Assembly (NCBI GenBank): GCA_031119555.1
Contig: JAVHXQ010000001.1
Coordinates: forward strand, 1-64,000
Length of the DNA stretch: 64,000 nucleotides
Source of the DNA: Candidatus Dactylopiibacterium sp.
Lineage (GTDB): Bacteria > Pseudomonadota > Gammaproteobacteria > Burkholderiales > Rhodocyclaceae
Direction of reading: 5' to 3'
Below are positions 53,107 to 64,000 of the stretch, in pieces. Made by a program: the position numbers and the translations under genes. Numbering within the stretch: the stretch's first letter is position 1; each line of letters begins with the position of its first letter. The notes beneath the pieces were generated by a model, which did no database searches, was not told the origin of the DNA, and saw only the letters and a list, made by a program, of their open reading frames with translations.

Positions 53107-54561
53107 TCAGCCCCCGGTGCCGCCGACGGTGAGTCCGTCGATGCGCAGCGTGGGCTGCCCCACGCCCACCGGCACGCTCTGTCCTTCCTTGCCGCAGGTG
53201 CCCACGCCGGGGTCGAGCGCCAGGTCGTTGCCTATCATGGAGACGCGCGTGAGCGCGTCGGGGCCGTTGCCGATCAGCGTGGCGCCCTTGACGGGCGTGG
53301 TGATGCGGCCGTCCTCGATGAGATAGGCCTCGGCCGCCGAGAACACGAACTTGCCGCTCGTGATGTCGACCTGGCCGCCGCCGAAGTTGGCGGCATACAG
53401 GCCCTTGCCCACCGAGGCGATGATCTCTTCGGGCGTCTTGTCGCCCGCGCGCATGATGGTGTTGGTCATGCGCGGCATGGGCAGGTGGGCAAAGGATTCG
53501 CGCCGCCCGTTGCCGGTGGGCGCGACGCCCATGAGGCCCGCGTTGTGCATGTCCTGCATGTAGCCCACGAGGATGCCGTCCTCGATCAGCGTCGTGCAGC
53601 GCGTGGGGTTGCCTTCGTCATCCACCGTCAGCGAACCGCGCCGGCCCGCGAGCGTGCCATCGTCCACCACCGTCACGCCGGGCGCGGCCACGCGCTGGCC
53701 GATGCGCCCGGCAAAGGCGGAGCTGCCCTTGCGGTTGAAGTCGCCTTCGAGACCATGACCGATCGCTTCGTGCAGCAGGATGCCCGGCCAGCCATTGCCC
53801 AGCACCACGCTCATGGTGCCCGCCGGCGCGGGGCGGGCGACGAGATTGACGCTGGCCTGATGCACCGCGCGGCGCGCGTAATCGCGCAGCACCTCGTCGG
53901 TGAACATGGCGTAGTCGGCGCGGCCGCCGCCGCCCGAGGAGCCCTGCTCGCGGCGGCCGCCGTCTTCCATGATGACCGTCAGCGAGAGACGCACGAGCGG
54001 GCGCACGTCGGCGGCGAGGTGGCCGTCGGAACGCGCCACGAGGATCACGTCCCAGGTGGAAGCCAGCGCGGCCATGGCCTGCACGACGCGCGGATCGGCC
54101 GCGCGCGCGTACTGCTCCAGCCGTTCGAGCAGCGCGACCTTGTCGGTATCGGCCAGCGAAGGCAGGGGATCGCGCGCGGAGTACAGCGCGGCCGGCAACG
54201 CGGGCGCGGCCACGCGCACGCTGCGCGACTGGCCGGCGGCGCCGATCGAGCGCACCGTCGCGGCGGCCTCGCGCAGCGCTGCCAGGCTGATGTCGTCGGA
54301 ATACGCGAAGGCGGTGCGGTCGCCGCTGACCGCGCGCACGCCCACGCCCTGCTCGATGTTGAAGCTGCCCGCCTTGACGATGCCTTCCTCCAGGCTCCAG
54401 CTCTCGGCGCGCTGATACTGGAAGTAGAGGTCGGCGAGATTCACGTCGTGCTGGAGGATCTCGCCCAGCACGTTGCCGAGCGCGGTCTCGCCAAGACCAT
54501 AGGGTGCGAGCAGGAGCCCGCTGGCGATATCGAGGGCGTTGTTGGCGGCGGTCTGGGTCAT
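53107..54561 (-). CDS. tldD: Metalloprotease TldD
   Basis: GWPGILLHEAIGHGLEGDFNRKGSSAFAGRIG HExxxH motif. Confidence 0.97.
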   Translation of the reverse strand: MTQTAANNALDIASGLLLAPYGLGETALGNVLGEILQHDVNLADLYFQYQRAESWSLEEGIVKAGSFNIEQGVGVRAVSGDRTAFAYSDDISLAALREAAATVRSIGAAGQSRSVRVAAPALPAALYSARDPLPSLADTDKVALLERLEQYARAADPRVVQAMAALASTWDVILVARSDGHLAADVRPLVRLSLTVIMEDGGRREQGSSGGGGRADYAMFTDEVLRDYARRAVHQASVNLVARPAPAGTMSVVLGNGWPGILLHEAIGHGLEGDFNRKGSSAFAGRIGQRVAAPGVTVVDDGTLAGRRGSLTVDDEGNPTRCTTLIEDGILVGYMQDMHNAGLMGVAPTGNGRRESFAHLPMPRMTNTIMRAGDKTPEEIIASVGKGLYAANFGGGQVDITSGKFVFSAAEAYLIEDGRITTPVKGATLIGNGPDALTRVSMIGNDLALDPGVGTCGKEGQSVPVGVGQPTLRIDGLTVGGTGG

Positions 54562-54585
54562 GCGCGGGAGGTTCCGGTCAGAGGG

Positions 54586-55397
<812 letters not shown>

Positions 55398-55401
<4 letters not shown>

Positions 55402-58400
55402 GGGTTCTCCAGGGGCGACGAAACGTTGGCCGCGGGGGGCATGGCGGCACCGGACGCGCCGGAATTCTCGGGCAGGCGCAGCAGGCCGCCGATCTTCTCG
55501 ACCTTGGGGTCGCTCCAGCTGCCGCGCATGGTGTATTCGTAACTGAAGATCTTCTCGACCGGGTCGCGCAGGAGCTTCTGCGCCAGGTAGGTGGCGGCCC
55601 CCACGGCACCGACCACGGGGTTGAGCACGCCCACCGCGGCCTGCCCCACCACCACGCCGACCGCCACGCTTTCCGACAGCGTGGGCTGCACCTTGATGTG
55701 CAGATCGTGCATCTCGCGCCCGAGGTCGGTGCGCCCGGTGATGAAGACGCGCGCGGCCGGACCGCGCACCTCGAGGTCGCTGGTGGCGAGCACGCCCTGC
55801 GCGACGTCGAGCTTGCCCGAGATCCGGTCGAAGGCGAAACCCGCCGAGAACACGTCGCGGAAATCCAGCGTGATGCGGCGCGGCAGCGACTGCAGGCTGA
55901 GCACGCCGAGCAGGCGCCCCACGCCGGGCTCCATGGCCTGGAACTGGCCATTGGAGGCTTCGAGATCGAGCTTGCCGCCCAGGCGCGACACCGCGAAGGC
56001 GGTCGGGGGGCCGGGCCAGCCGGCATTGCCGGAGAAATCCACTTCGCCCCGCCGCAGCGTGTCGGGAAAGCCCAAGCGCGCAAGCATCGCGCCGGCATTG
56101 TCCGAATGCAGGCGGAAATCCACCTGGGTGCCGGCCTGCGCGCCGGTTTCGCGCCACGCGCCCGAGGCGGTGAGATCCATGTCGGGCGCCTTGAGTTCGA
56201 TGCGCCGCGCGCGCCAGACGTCGCCGTCGTTGTCGGCCTGCAGCGTGAGCCGGCCGAGCTGAAGGCCGCGCACCTCGAACTGCTCGGCCACCACATCCAT
56301 GTCGGGCGGACGCGTGTCGGAGCCCTCCTGCGAGGTCGCGGCAGGAGCGGCGGCGACGGGCGCCTCGGCAGCCACCAGCACCAGGCGCGTCAGGCGGGCC
56401 CGCAAGCGGCCGTGACCTTCGCCGCGCCAGTCCAGCTCGCCCGCCAGATCCGGCCCGCTCACGCGCGCGGACCAGACTTCATCGTGCAGGCGCGCACTGC
56501 CCGCCAGCTCGCGAAGGCGATAGCCAGCGGCCGTCAGGCGGCCCAGCCGGAAAGCCACGTTCACGTCGGGCAGCGGCACGGCCGTGGCCACCGGCGTGGC
56601 AGGCCCGGCCGTGGCCGGCGCGGGCACCACGGCGGGCGCGGCACTGCCGGTATCGGTCTGGAAGGCGTGCAGCACGGGCTGCCAGCGCTCCACGTCGAAC
56701 TCGGGCAGATTCGCCCTGACCTGCCAGCCCTGCGCGGGCAACGGCGCGTCCTCGCCCACGCCGACCGCGCCCGCCACGAAACGGCAGCTGGCGTCGCCCG
56801 GCGGGCAGTCTTCGCGCCAGCGCACGTCGGCGCGCGTGGGCAGGGCCACGCGCCACGTCGTCTGCGTGCCTTCGCCCTGATGGCTCTGCTGCAGGGCGAA
56901 ACGCAAGGGCCAGCGCTCGGCCATGACCTTCGCGAAGGGCGCCGGCAGGCTGCTCGCGATGCCGGTCAGCGCGCTCTCGGCGGATACGTCGAGCAGCCCG
57001 TCGCGCACGCGGATCGCGACGCCCACCGGGGTCTCGCCGCTGAGGAAGTTCCAGCCCGGCGAGGCGACGAGCTGGCGCAGGCCCGCCACCGTGAGCACGC
57101 CCTGCGCATCGAAGCGCAGGCTGCCATCGGCTTCCGTCACGCCCGTCGCGCTGACGCGGCGGCCGAGGAACTGCGCGCTCGCCGAGGGCAGGCTCACGCC
57201 ACGCTCGGTGAAGCCCAGGGTGGCGTTCACGGCGGTGAATTCGGGCAGCGCGGAGGTCAGGCGCAGGGTGGGCGCCTGGAAGGCGTAGCTGCCCGCCACC
57301 TGCGTGTGCTGGCCGTCGTGCAGCGGGATCGTGAGCTTGAGGTCGAGCGCGCCACTGCCCTGCGGCAGGCTCACGCCACGCAGGAAGCTCGTGGCCATGT
57401 CGTGGATCGCGCTGGCGTTCACGTAGCGCAGGAAATCGGGATTCGGCCCGCTGGCCTTGCCCGCCACCGTGAGCACCTGGTGATGGTCCTCGCTCATCAT
57501 GTCCGGCACTTCGACGAGCACGTCGCGCGCCACCGCCCGCCCGTAGCGCCCCGTCTCGGCGCGGATGGCGAGGCGCTGGCGATCGATCAGGAGGCTCCCC
57601 TGCAGGTTCTGGAAGCCGGGCCAGCCATGCGAGAACTCGGCGATCTCGGCGTCGCGCAGGCGGGTTTCGAGACGGAACACGCCGGGCGAACGATGGAAGG
57701 GGAAATGGTCGAGATCGCCCGTGAGCTGGAAGCGCAGGTTCTCGCCCCGGCCACCGCGCAGCTCGCGCCGCATCCAGTCGACGACGGCCGTCGGCGCGGC
57801 CAGCGGCAGGTAGCGCCAGGCTTCGGCGAGCGGCACCTGGGCGGCGTCGGCGCGCAGGTCGAGATAGCCCGGGCCGTTCGCGCGCGCCTGCCAGTAGCCC
57901 GAGGCGCGGGCCGTGATGTGGGGGTTGGCCACCTCGGCGCTGTCGAGCCGGATGGTGAGCGCCGCGGCGGTCTCGCCGGCCGGCGTTTCGTGCGTCCAGC
58001 TGCCGCGCAGGCGGGCACGGTCGAGCGGCAGGAAGGGCTCGTGCATCTCGGCTGGCAGATAGAGCCCGCCTTCCGCGATGGCGGCGCTGAAACGCCCCGC
58101 CTTCTCGTTGCCGCTGAACTCGCCGGACAGCCCCCGCGCCCCCGGAATGGCCCCCACCGGGTGCAGCGTGAGGTCGCGCAGGTCGGCCTTGACGCTGAAC
58201 TTAGCAACGCTGCGCGCGGGCGTTTCGCCAGGCGCGGAGGCTTCCCACTGGAAGGCGATTTCCTCGATGCGCCCTTCGGGCGCCAGGGTGTCGAGCTGCG
58301 CGCGCGCGTTGCCCGGCAGCGGCAGGAAGGCCGCCAGCCGCGCGAGCACCTGCAGGTCCTGGGTGCCGGTCGAGAACTCGCCGCGCGCCGCGCTTTTGCC

Positions 58401-59504
58401 GCTGGCGGGCGCGTAGCTCAGCGTGAAACGCGTCGGGCCGATGCGCGCGCCGTCGGTGGTGGCGAGCGTGAGGCGCTCGGCACGGGCCTGCAACACGCCC
58501 TTCTGCAGGTTGAGCCCGATCCGCCCCTGCAGCGCGGCCAGATCGAGCTGCGGCGCTTCGTCTCCGAGCCGCAGGCTGACGTTCGCGAGCGCCACGTCGG
58601 CCGTCAGCGCCGTGATGTCATGCCCGGCGAAATCCAGCCATGCGCGCAGCCCTCCGCGCCCACGCGGCAACTGCAAGGGGTAGTCCGCCCACGTCTGCCA
58701 GACCGCGAGATCGGCTTCGTCGAGCGAGAGATAGACGGTGCCACGCCACGCGGCGAGGTCGGCGAGACTCTCGCCATGCAGATCGGCGCGCAGGTCCAGG
58801 CGCGAGGAATACGCGGGCGACGGGCTCGCGAGCAGCGCCACGCGATGGCGGCTGCCGGAGTTCTCGATGCGCAGGCCGACCTTGTCCAGCCGCAGGGGCG
58901 TGGCGTCGCGCGTGAGGTCGGTCCAGGTGAGGCGGCCGTCGTGGATCAGGATGGTGTCCTGCTCCAGCACGAAGTCGCGCAGGCCGCCTCCGCCCGTGTC
59001 GCCCCCGGCGACCGGAATGCCGGCCACCACGAGGCGCCCGTCGGCTTCGCGGCGGATGTCGAGTTCGGGGCGGTGGATTTCCAGGCGCGACAGACGCGGC
59101 GCAAGGTGCCACAGCGACGCCCACGCGAGTTCCACGTCGACGCCCGGCAGCTCCAGCGCGGTGCGCCCGCCCGCGTCGATCACGCGCAGGCCGCGCAGCG
59201 AGATCTCGGGGCGCAGGCCCGTCCATTGCGCGTCGAGCGCGGCGATCCGCACGGTCTGGCCGATCTCGCGCGTGAGCAGGGCTTCGAGTTCGCCGCGGTG
59301 CGCGGCGATCTGCGGCACGGCAAGATGACGCACGCCCAGAAACAGCACGCCCACCAAGAACAGCGCGCCGAGCAGCCCGCGCCATAGCGCGGCCGGCAGC
59401 CGGCGCCCGCCCCGCCGCAGGGCCAGGAGGACGCGCAATCCCCAGGAGGAATCGGCAGGACGGTGTTTGCCTCGGGGCAAGAGCATCTCGACTGGACGCC
59501 GCAA
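55398..59504 (-). CDS. yhdP: YhdP/AsmA-like protein (TIGR02099-type), envelope phospholipid-transport family
   Basis: 1368 aa, N-terminal TM, AsmA-like repeats, C-terminal YEYTMRGSWSDPKVEKIG; precedes nitrilase-tldD. Confidence 0.9.
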
Positions 59505-59705
59505 CCGCAGTCACGGCATGATGAAGTTGGCCGATTCTATCAGGGCGGGCAAGGCTTGATCCGGCGCGCCCGCCGAATGTGGCGGTCGGCACGCGGGGTT
59601 TTCGGGCAGCCGGCCCGCTGCGTACCCGCGGCCGTCGCGACAAGACCGCGCCCTCGTTCTGACCCGCCCCAACCCGCTTCGTTCCAGCCCGCTTCGTTCC
59701 CGCCC

Positions 59706-62378
59706 ATGACCGCTCACGCCCAGCTCATTGCCTTCGCCCGCGCGCACAGCCGCCACTTCGACCGTCAGCTCGATGCCCGCCCGTGGCTCGCGGCCCGGCT
59801 CGAGGGCAGCCTCGACCGCGCGCTCGAACGCGCCGACATGGAAGCCTTCCTGGCCGGCGCGCCGCTCGACGAGACGAGCCTCGCGCCACGCCTGCGCGAC
59901 CTCAAGACCTGGGTGGCCGCGCACACCCTGGTGCGCGACCTGGGCGGGCTGGCGCCGCTCGCGGAAGTCACGCGCGCGATGAGCCTCATCGCGGAAGTGG
60001 CCGTGCAGACCGCGCAGGACGTGCTCGACGCCGCGCAGCGACAACGCCATGGCACGCCCCGCAACGCGGAGGGCGAGGCGCAGTCGCTCATCGTGCTGGG
60101 CATGGGCAAGCTCGGCGGCGGCGAACTCAACGTGTCGTCCGACATCGATCTCATCTTCGTCTATCCGGAAGACGGCGAAACCGACGGCCCGCGCCGCATC
60201 GGCAACTTCGAATACTTCTCGCGCCTGGGTCGCGCGCTGATCGCCGCCATCTCGGAATACACAGCCGAGGGCTACGTGTTCCGCGTGGATATGCGCCTGC
60301 GCCCGAACGGCGATTCGGGCCCGCTGGTGGCGAACTTCGAGATGCTCGAGAACTACTTCATCACCCAGGGCCGCGAGTGGGAGCGCTACGCCTGGATCAA
60401 GGCGCGCGCGCTCACGGGCACGCGCCACGACGAGCTCTACGCGATCGCGCGGCCCTTCATCTTCCGCAAGTACCTCGACTTCGGCGCGATCAACGCCATG
60501 CGCGAACTGCATGCGCAGATCCGCCGCGAAGTCACGCGCCGCGACATGGCCGACAACATCAAGCTCGGCCCCGGCGGCATCCGCGAAATCGAATTCATCG
60601 CCCAGGTCTTCCAGCTCATTCGCGGCGGCGGCGACCATGGCCTGCAGATCCGCCCCACGCTCGCGGTGCTGCGCGCACTGGTGCATCGCGGGCAGCTCGA
60701 AGCCGAGCACGAAGCGCGGCTCGCCGCCGCCTACGATTTCCTGCGCCGGCTCGAACACCGCATCCAGTACCTGGACGACGCACAGACGCATTCACTGCCC
60801 CCGGTTGCCGAAGACCGCCAGCGCCTGGCGCAGGCCATGGGGCTCGCCGACGAGCCCGCGCTTGTCGCCGCGCTCGACGCGCACCGCAAGGTCGTGAGCC
60901 AGCATTTCGCCGCCGTGTTCTCCGACCCCGTCTCGGATGCGCACACCCTGGAACCCGTCTGGAGCGGCGCCTGCGCCTGCGAGCGCACCGCCGACGAACT
61001 CGGCGAACTGGGCTACCGGCGCCCCGCCGAAAGCGCGGCCCGCCTGCAGGAATTCCGCAACGGCGCGCGCCGCCGCAGCATGAGCGACGAAGCGCGAGGG
61101 CGGCTCGACGCGATCATGCCGCGCGTGATCGACCTCGCCGCCGCGCGCCCCAACCCCGACGAAAGCCTCGCCCGCACGATAGGTCTGCTCGAAGCGATCT
61201 GCCGCCGCTCGGCCTACCTCGCGCTGCTGCAGCAATACCCGCAAGCGCTCGCGCGCGTGGTCGAACTCGTTTCCGCCTCCAGCTGGGGCGCCGAATACAT
61301 CACGCGCCACCCGCTGCTGCTCGACGAGCTGCTCGACAACCGCCTGCTCACCGAAACCCCCGACAGCACGGAGTTCGCCACCGCGCTGGGCAACGCCATG
61401 GACACGCTCGGCGACGACGTGGAGCGCCAGATGGACGTCATGCGCGAACACCACCACGCCTACGTCTTCCGCCTCTTCAACCACGATCTCGCGGGCCAGC
61501 TCAAGGTCGAGCACCTGTCCGACCATCTCTCGGCCGCGGCCGACGCCGTGCTCGCCGAAACGCTGCGCCTCACCTGGGGAGGGCTGCGCCGCCACGCGCC
61601 CGAACACCGCTTCGCGATCCTCGGCTACGGCAAGCTCGGCGGCAAGGAACTGGGCTACGCCTCCGACCTCGATCTCGTCTACATCCACGACGACCCCGCG
61701 CCCGACTGCCAGGTCACCTACGCGCGCCTCGCCCGGCGCATCAACACCTGGCTCGACAGCCGCACCGCGGCCGGCCACCTCTTCGAAATCGACACCCGCC
61801 TGCGCCCCAACGGCGAAGCGGGGCTGCTCGTCGTCTCGCTCGCCGCCTTCGCCGAATACCTGCAGAAAAATGCCTGGATCTGGGAGCTGCAGGCCCTCAC
61901 GCGCGCGCGCTTCTGCGCCGGCCACGCCGAAGTGGGCGAGCGTTTCGAACGCCTGCGCCACGAAATGCTGTGCCGCCCGCGCGACGCCGCACCGCTGCGC
62001 ACGGAAGTCATCGCGATGCGCAACAAGATGCGCGACGCCTTCTCGGACAAGGGCCCGGGCTTCGAACTCAAGCATGACGCCGGCGGACTCATCGACGTCG
62101 AGTTCATCGTGCAATACCTCGTCCTCGCGCACGCCCACGCCCACCCCGGGCTGGCCGACAACAAGGGCAACATCGCCCTGCTCGGCCGCGCCGCCCAGGC
62201 AGGGCTGATCCCCGAGGCACTCGCCCAGCAGTCCGCCGACAGCTACCGCGCCCTGCGCCACGCCCAGCACGGCCTGCGCCTGAACCAGCACACCAGCCGC
62301 GTGCCCGACGAACGCCTGGACCACTGGCGCGCGCCCGTGCAGGCCCTGTGGGAGGAAGTCTTCGGCCCGCGCGGCTGA
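59706..62378 (+). CDS. glnE: Bifunctional glutamine synthetase adenylyltransferase/deadenylase
   Basis: IVLGMGKLGGGELNVSSDIDLIFVYPEDGET and second domain AILGYGKLGGKELGYASDLDLVYIHDD. Confidence 0.97.
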   Translation: MTAHAQLIAFARAHSRHFDRQLDARPWLAARLEGSLDRALERADMEAFLAGAPLDETSLAPRLRDLKTWVAAHTLVRDLGGLAPLAEVTRAMSLIAEVAVQTAQDVLDAAQRQRHGTPRNAEGEAQSLIVLGMGKLGGGELNVSSDIDLIFVYPEDGETDGPRRIGNFEYFSRLGRALIAAISEYTAEGYVFRVDMRLRPNGDSGPLVANFEMLENYFITQGREWERYAWIKARALTGTRHDELYAIARPFIFRKYLDFGAINAMRELHAQIRREVTRRDMADNIKLGPGGIREIEFIAQVFQLIRGGGDHGLQIRPTLAVLRALVHRGQLEAEHEARLAAAYDFLRRLEHRIQYLDDAQTHSLPPVAEDRQRLAQAMGLADEPALVAALDAHRKVVSQHFAAVFSDPVSDAHTLEPVWSGACACERTADELGELGYRRPAESAARLQEFRNGARRRSMSDEARGRLDAIMPRVIDLAAARPNPDESLARTIGLLEAICRRSAYLALLQQYPQALARVVELVSASSWGAEYITRHPLLLDELLDNRLLTETPDSTEFATALGNAMDTLGDDVERQMDVMREHHHAYVFRLFNHDLAGQLKVEHLSDHLSAAADAVLAETLRLTWGGLRRHAPEHRFAILGYGKLGGKELGYASDLDLVYIHDDPAPDCQVTYARLARRINTWLDSRTAAGHLFEIDTRLRPNGEAGLLVVSLAAFAEYLQKNAWIWELQALTRARFCAGHAEVGERFERLRHEMLCRPRDAAPLRTEVIAMRNKMRDAFSDKGPGFELKHDAGGLIDVEFIVQYLVLAHAHAHPGLADNKGNIALLGRAAQAGLIPEALAQQSADSYRALRHAQHGLRLNQHTSRVPDERLDHWRAPVQALWEEVFGPRG

Positions 62379-62421
62379 CCGCGGCCTCTCCCGGCGCCGG
62401 AAAAACCGTTCCGCCGTCGAC

Positions 62422-62450
62422 AAAAAAGGGCGCCCGAGGGCGCCCTTCTT
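62422..62450. terminator. Terminator between glnE and the CorC-like gene
   Basis: AAAAAAGGGCGCCCGAGGGCGCCCTTCTT; T-run strongest on the minus strand. Confidence 0.85.
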
Positions 62451-62472
62451 CGTGCCGGATTGCGTGTGCCGG

Positions 62473-63795
62473 TCAGGCGTCCGTGGCGTCGCCGTCTTCG
62501 GTCTGCACGGCGGGCGTGAGGCGCGTCATGAGGACCTTGTCGACACGGTGGCGATCCATGTCGACCACTTCGAAGCGCATGCCCTGGCATTCGAAATGGT
62601 CGGTCACGCGCGGCACGCGGCCCAGCATGTGCATCACGAAGCCGCCGATGGTGTGGAAGCCGCCGGACTCGCTGCCCGGCAGTTCTTCGATGTCGAAGAG
62701 ATCTCCGAAGCGTTCCGTCGTCATCGCGGCTTCGAGCAGCCAGCTGCCGTCCTCGCGGCGCACGGCGTCGGCTTCGGCCTCTTCGTCGTCGGCCGGCAGG
62801 TCGCCCACGATGGAGGTCAGCACGTCGGTCAGCGAGACGACGCCTTCGAGCTCACCGTATTCATCCACGACCAGCGCGAACTGCACGCGCGTCTTGCGGA
62901 AGTTCTCGAGCAGCTGCGAGGTGGTGACGGTTTCGGGCACGAACAGCGCGGGCCGCGTGGCGGCCTCGACTTCGAGCGATTCGCCGGCCAGTGCGGGCTT
63001 GAGCAGATCCGCCACATGCAGCACGCCGAGCACGTTCTCGAGCCCGCCGCGACACACCACGAGGCGGCCGTATTCGCTGTCGGCGATCAGGCTGCGCACT
63101 TCCTCGGGCTCGTCGAGATCGATGTAGTGCACGTCCTTGCGCGGAGTCATGATGGTGCCGATGCGCTGCTCGTCCAGGCGCAGCACGTTGGAGACGATCT
63201 CCTGCTCGCTTTCGTGGAACACGCCGGCCTCGGCGCCCTGCTCCATGAGCACCTTGATTTCCTCGTCGGTCACGGGCGGCTCACCGGAGCGGCGCGCGCT
63301 GAAAGGCTTGAGCAGCACGTCGCTGGAGAACGAGAACAGCCAGACCAGCGGGCGCACGATGCGCGCAAGCCCCGTCATGGGACGGGCGATGAAGGACGCG
63401 AGGGTTTCGGGCGCGAGCAGGGCGAGGCGCTTGGGCACGAGTTCGCCGATCACGACCGACAGATAGGTGATGAAGACCACCACCGCTCCCACGGAAAGGG
63501 GGCGCGCGTAGGCTTCGATGAGGGGAATGCCCTGCAGCCATTCGGCGATGGGCTGGGCGAGCGCGTCTTCGCCGACGACGCCGCTGAGAATGCCGATGGA
63601 GGTGATGCCGACCTGGATCGTCGACAGGAAAGAGGACGGCTCGTCATGCAGCCGGATTGCCAGCCTCGCGCCCGTGGAGCCTTCATCGGCCATTTTCTGG
63701 AGGCGCGCCTTGCGGGCGGAAACCACCGCTATCTCGGCCATGGCGAACACGCCATTCAGAACGATCAGCAGCAGCAGTACGAAAACTAGATCCAT
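62473..63795 (-). CDS. Hemolysin/CorC (CNNM + CBS pair + CorC_HlyC) family protein
   Basis: MDLVFVLLLLIVLNGVFAMAEIAVVSARKARLQKMADEGSTGA...IMTPRKDVHYIDLDEP...GGFVMHMLGRVPRVTDHFECQGMRFEVVDMDRHRVDKV. Confidence 0.95.
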   Translation of the reverse strand: MDLVFVLLLLIVLNGVFAMAEIAVVSARKARLQKMADEGSTGARLAIRLHDEPSSFLSTIQVGITSIGILSGVVGEDALAQPIAEWLQGIPLIEAYARPLSVGAVVVFITYLSVVIGELVPKRLALLAPETLASFIARPMTGLARIVRPLVWLFSFSSDVLLKPFSARRSGEPPVTDEEIKVLMEQGAEAGVFHESEQEIVSNVLRLDEQRIGTIMTPRKDVHYIDLDEPEEVRSLIADSEYGRLVVCRGGLENVLGVLHVADLLKPALAGESLEVEAATRPALFVPETVTTSQLLENFRKTRVQFALVVDEYGELEGVVSLTDVLTSIVGDLPADDEEAEADAVRREDGSWLLEAAMTTERFGDLFDIEELPGSESGGFHTIGGFVMHMLGRVPRVTDHFECQGMRFEVVDMDRHRVDKVLMTRLTPAVQTEDGDATDA

Positions 63796-64000
63796 TGATG
63801 TCGCCGGCCATGCCCGGCGTGGTTTGCACAAGTCTCGAAGAATAGCATGCAACATGCCAGACGCTTCGGTGCTGCCCGCCCGCGAAGCCGCGTGCCCGCG
63901 CGGCCCGTGGGTGCGCCGTCGCTGCGAGGCCCGCCGCGGCAGCGTGCTCCGGCCACGATGCGCGGGGCGCGCGGGCGGCCTTCCGTGCTCGCACCCAAGC

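Noticed and set aside
55698-59387. 1229-aa plus-strand ORF opposite yhdP
   Set aside because: Exact antisense of a well-supported gene; Arg/His/Gly/Ala-rich composition typical of spurious antisense ORFs in GC-rich DNA

Overview
High-GC chromosomal window with the gene content and operon order of a Burkholderiales-type betaproteobacterium (probably near Alcaligenaceae; inferred from gene families, no search run). Most of it is housekeeping: parC, mnmA, ilvE, argF, rpsT, murJ, the exbB-exbD-lpxK-trm112-kdsB-adk cluster, xseA, sodB, nadC, kup, cobA, queF, tldD, yhdP-like, glnE and corC-like. The accessory or regulatory parts are: (i) a type I secretion operon (TolC / ABC / HlyD plus a truncated MotB/OmpA-like membrane protein at the left edge), divergent from a NarL-type response regulator and a 7TM sensor kinase; (ii) a quinol-type nitric oxide reductase next to arcA-arcD, with a ~1 kb leader carrying an overlapping ARG-box-like and FNR/ANR-box-like site; (iii) an isolated oligogalacturonate-lyase-like beta-propeller gene; (iv) a chemoreceptor gene with a near-consensus sigma-28 promoter; (v) an AT-rich region before xseA with an inverted pair of DnaA-box-like 9-mers and three 10-bp direct repeats. 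I saw no CRISPR array, prophage, IS element, rRNA or tRNA. I did not find a convincing wholly new system; the best leads are the arcD control region, the xseA upstream region, and the T1SS/two-component locus that continues off the left edge.
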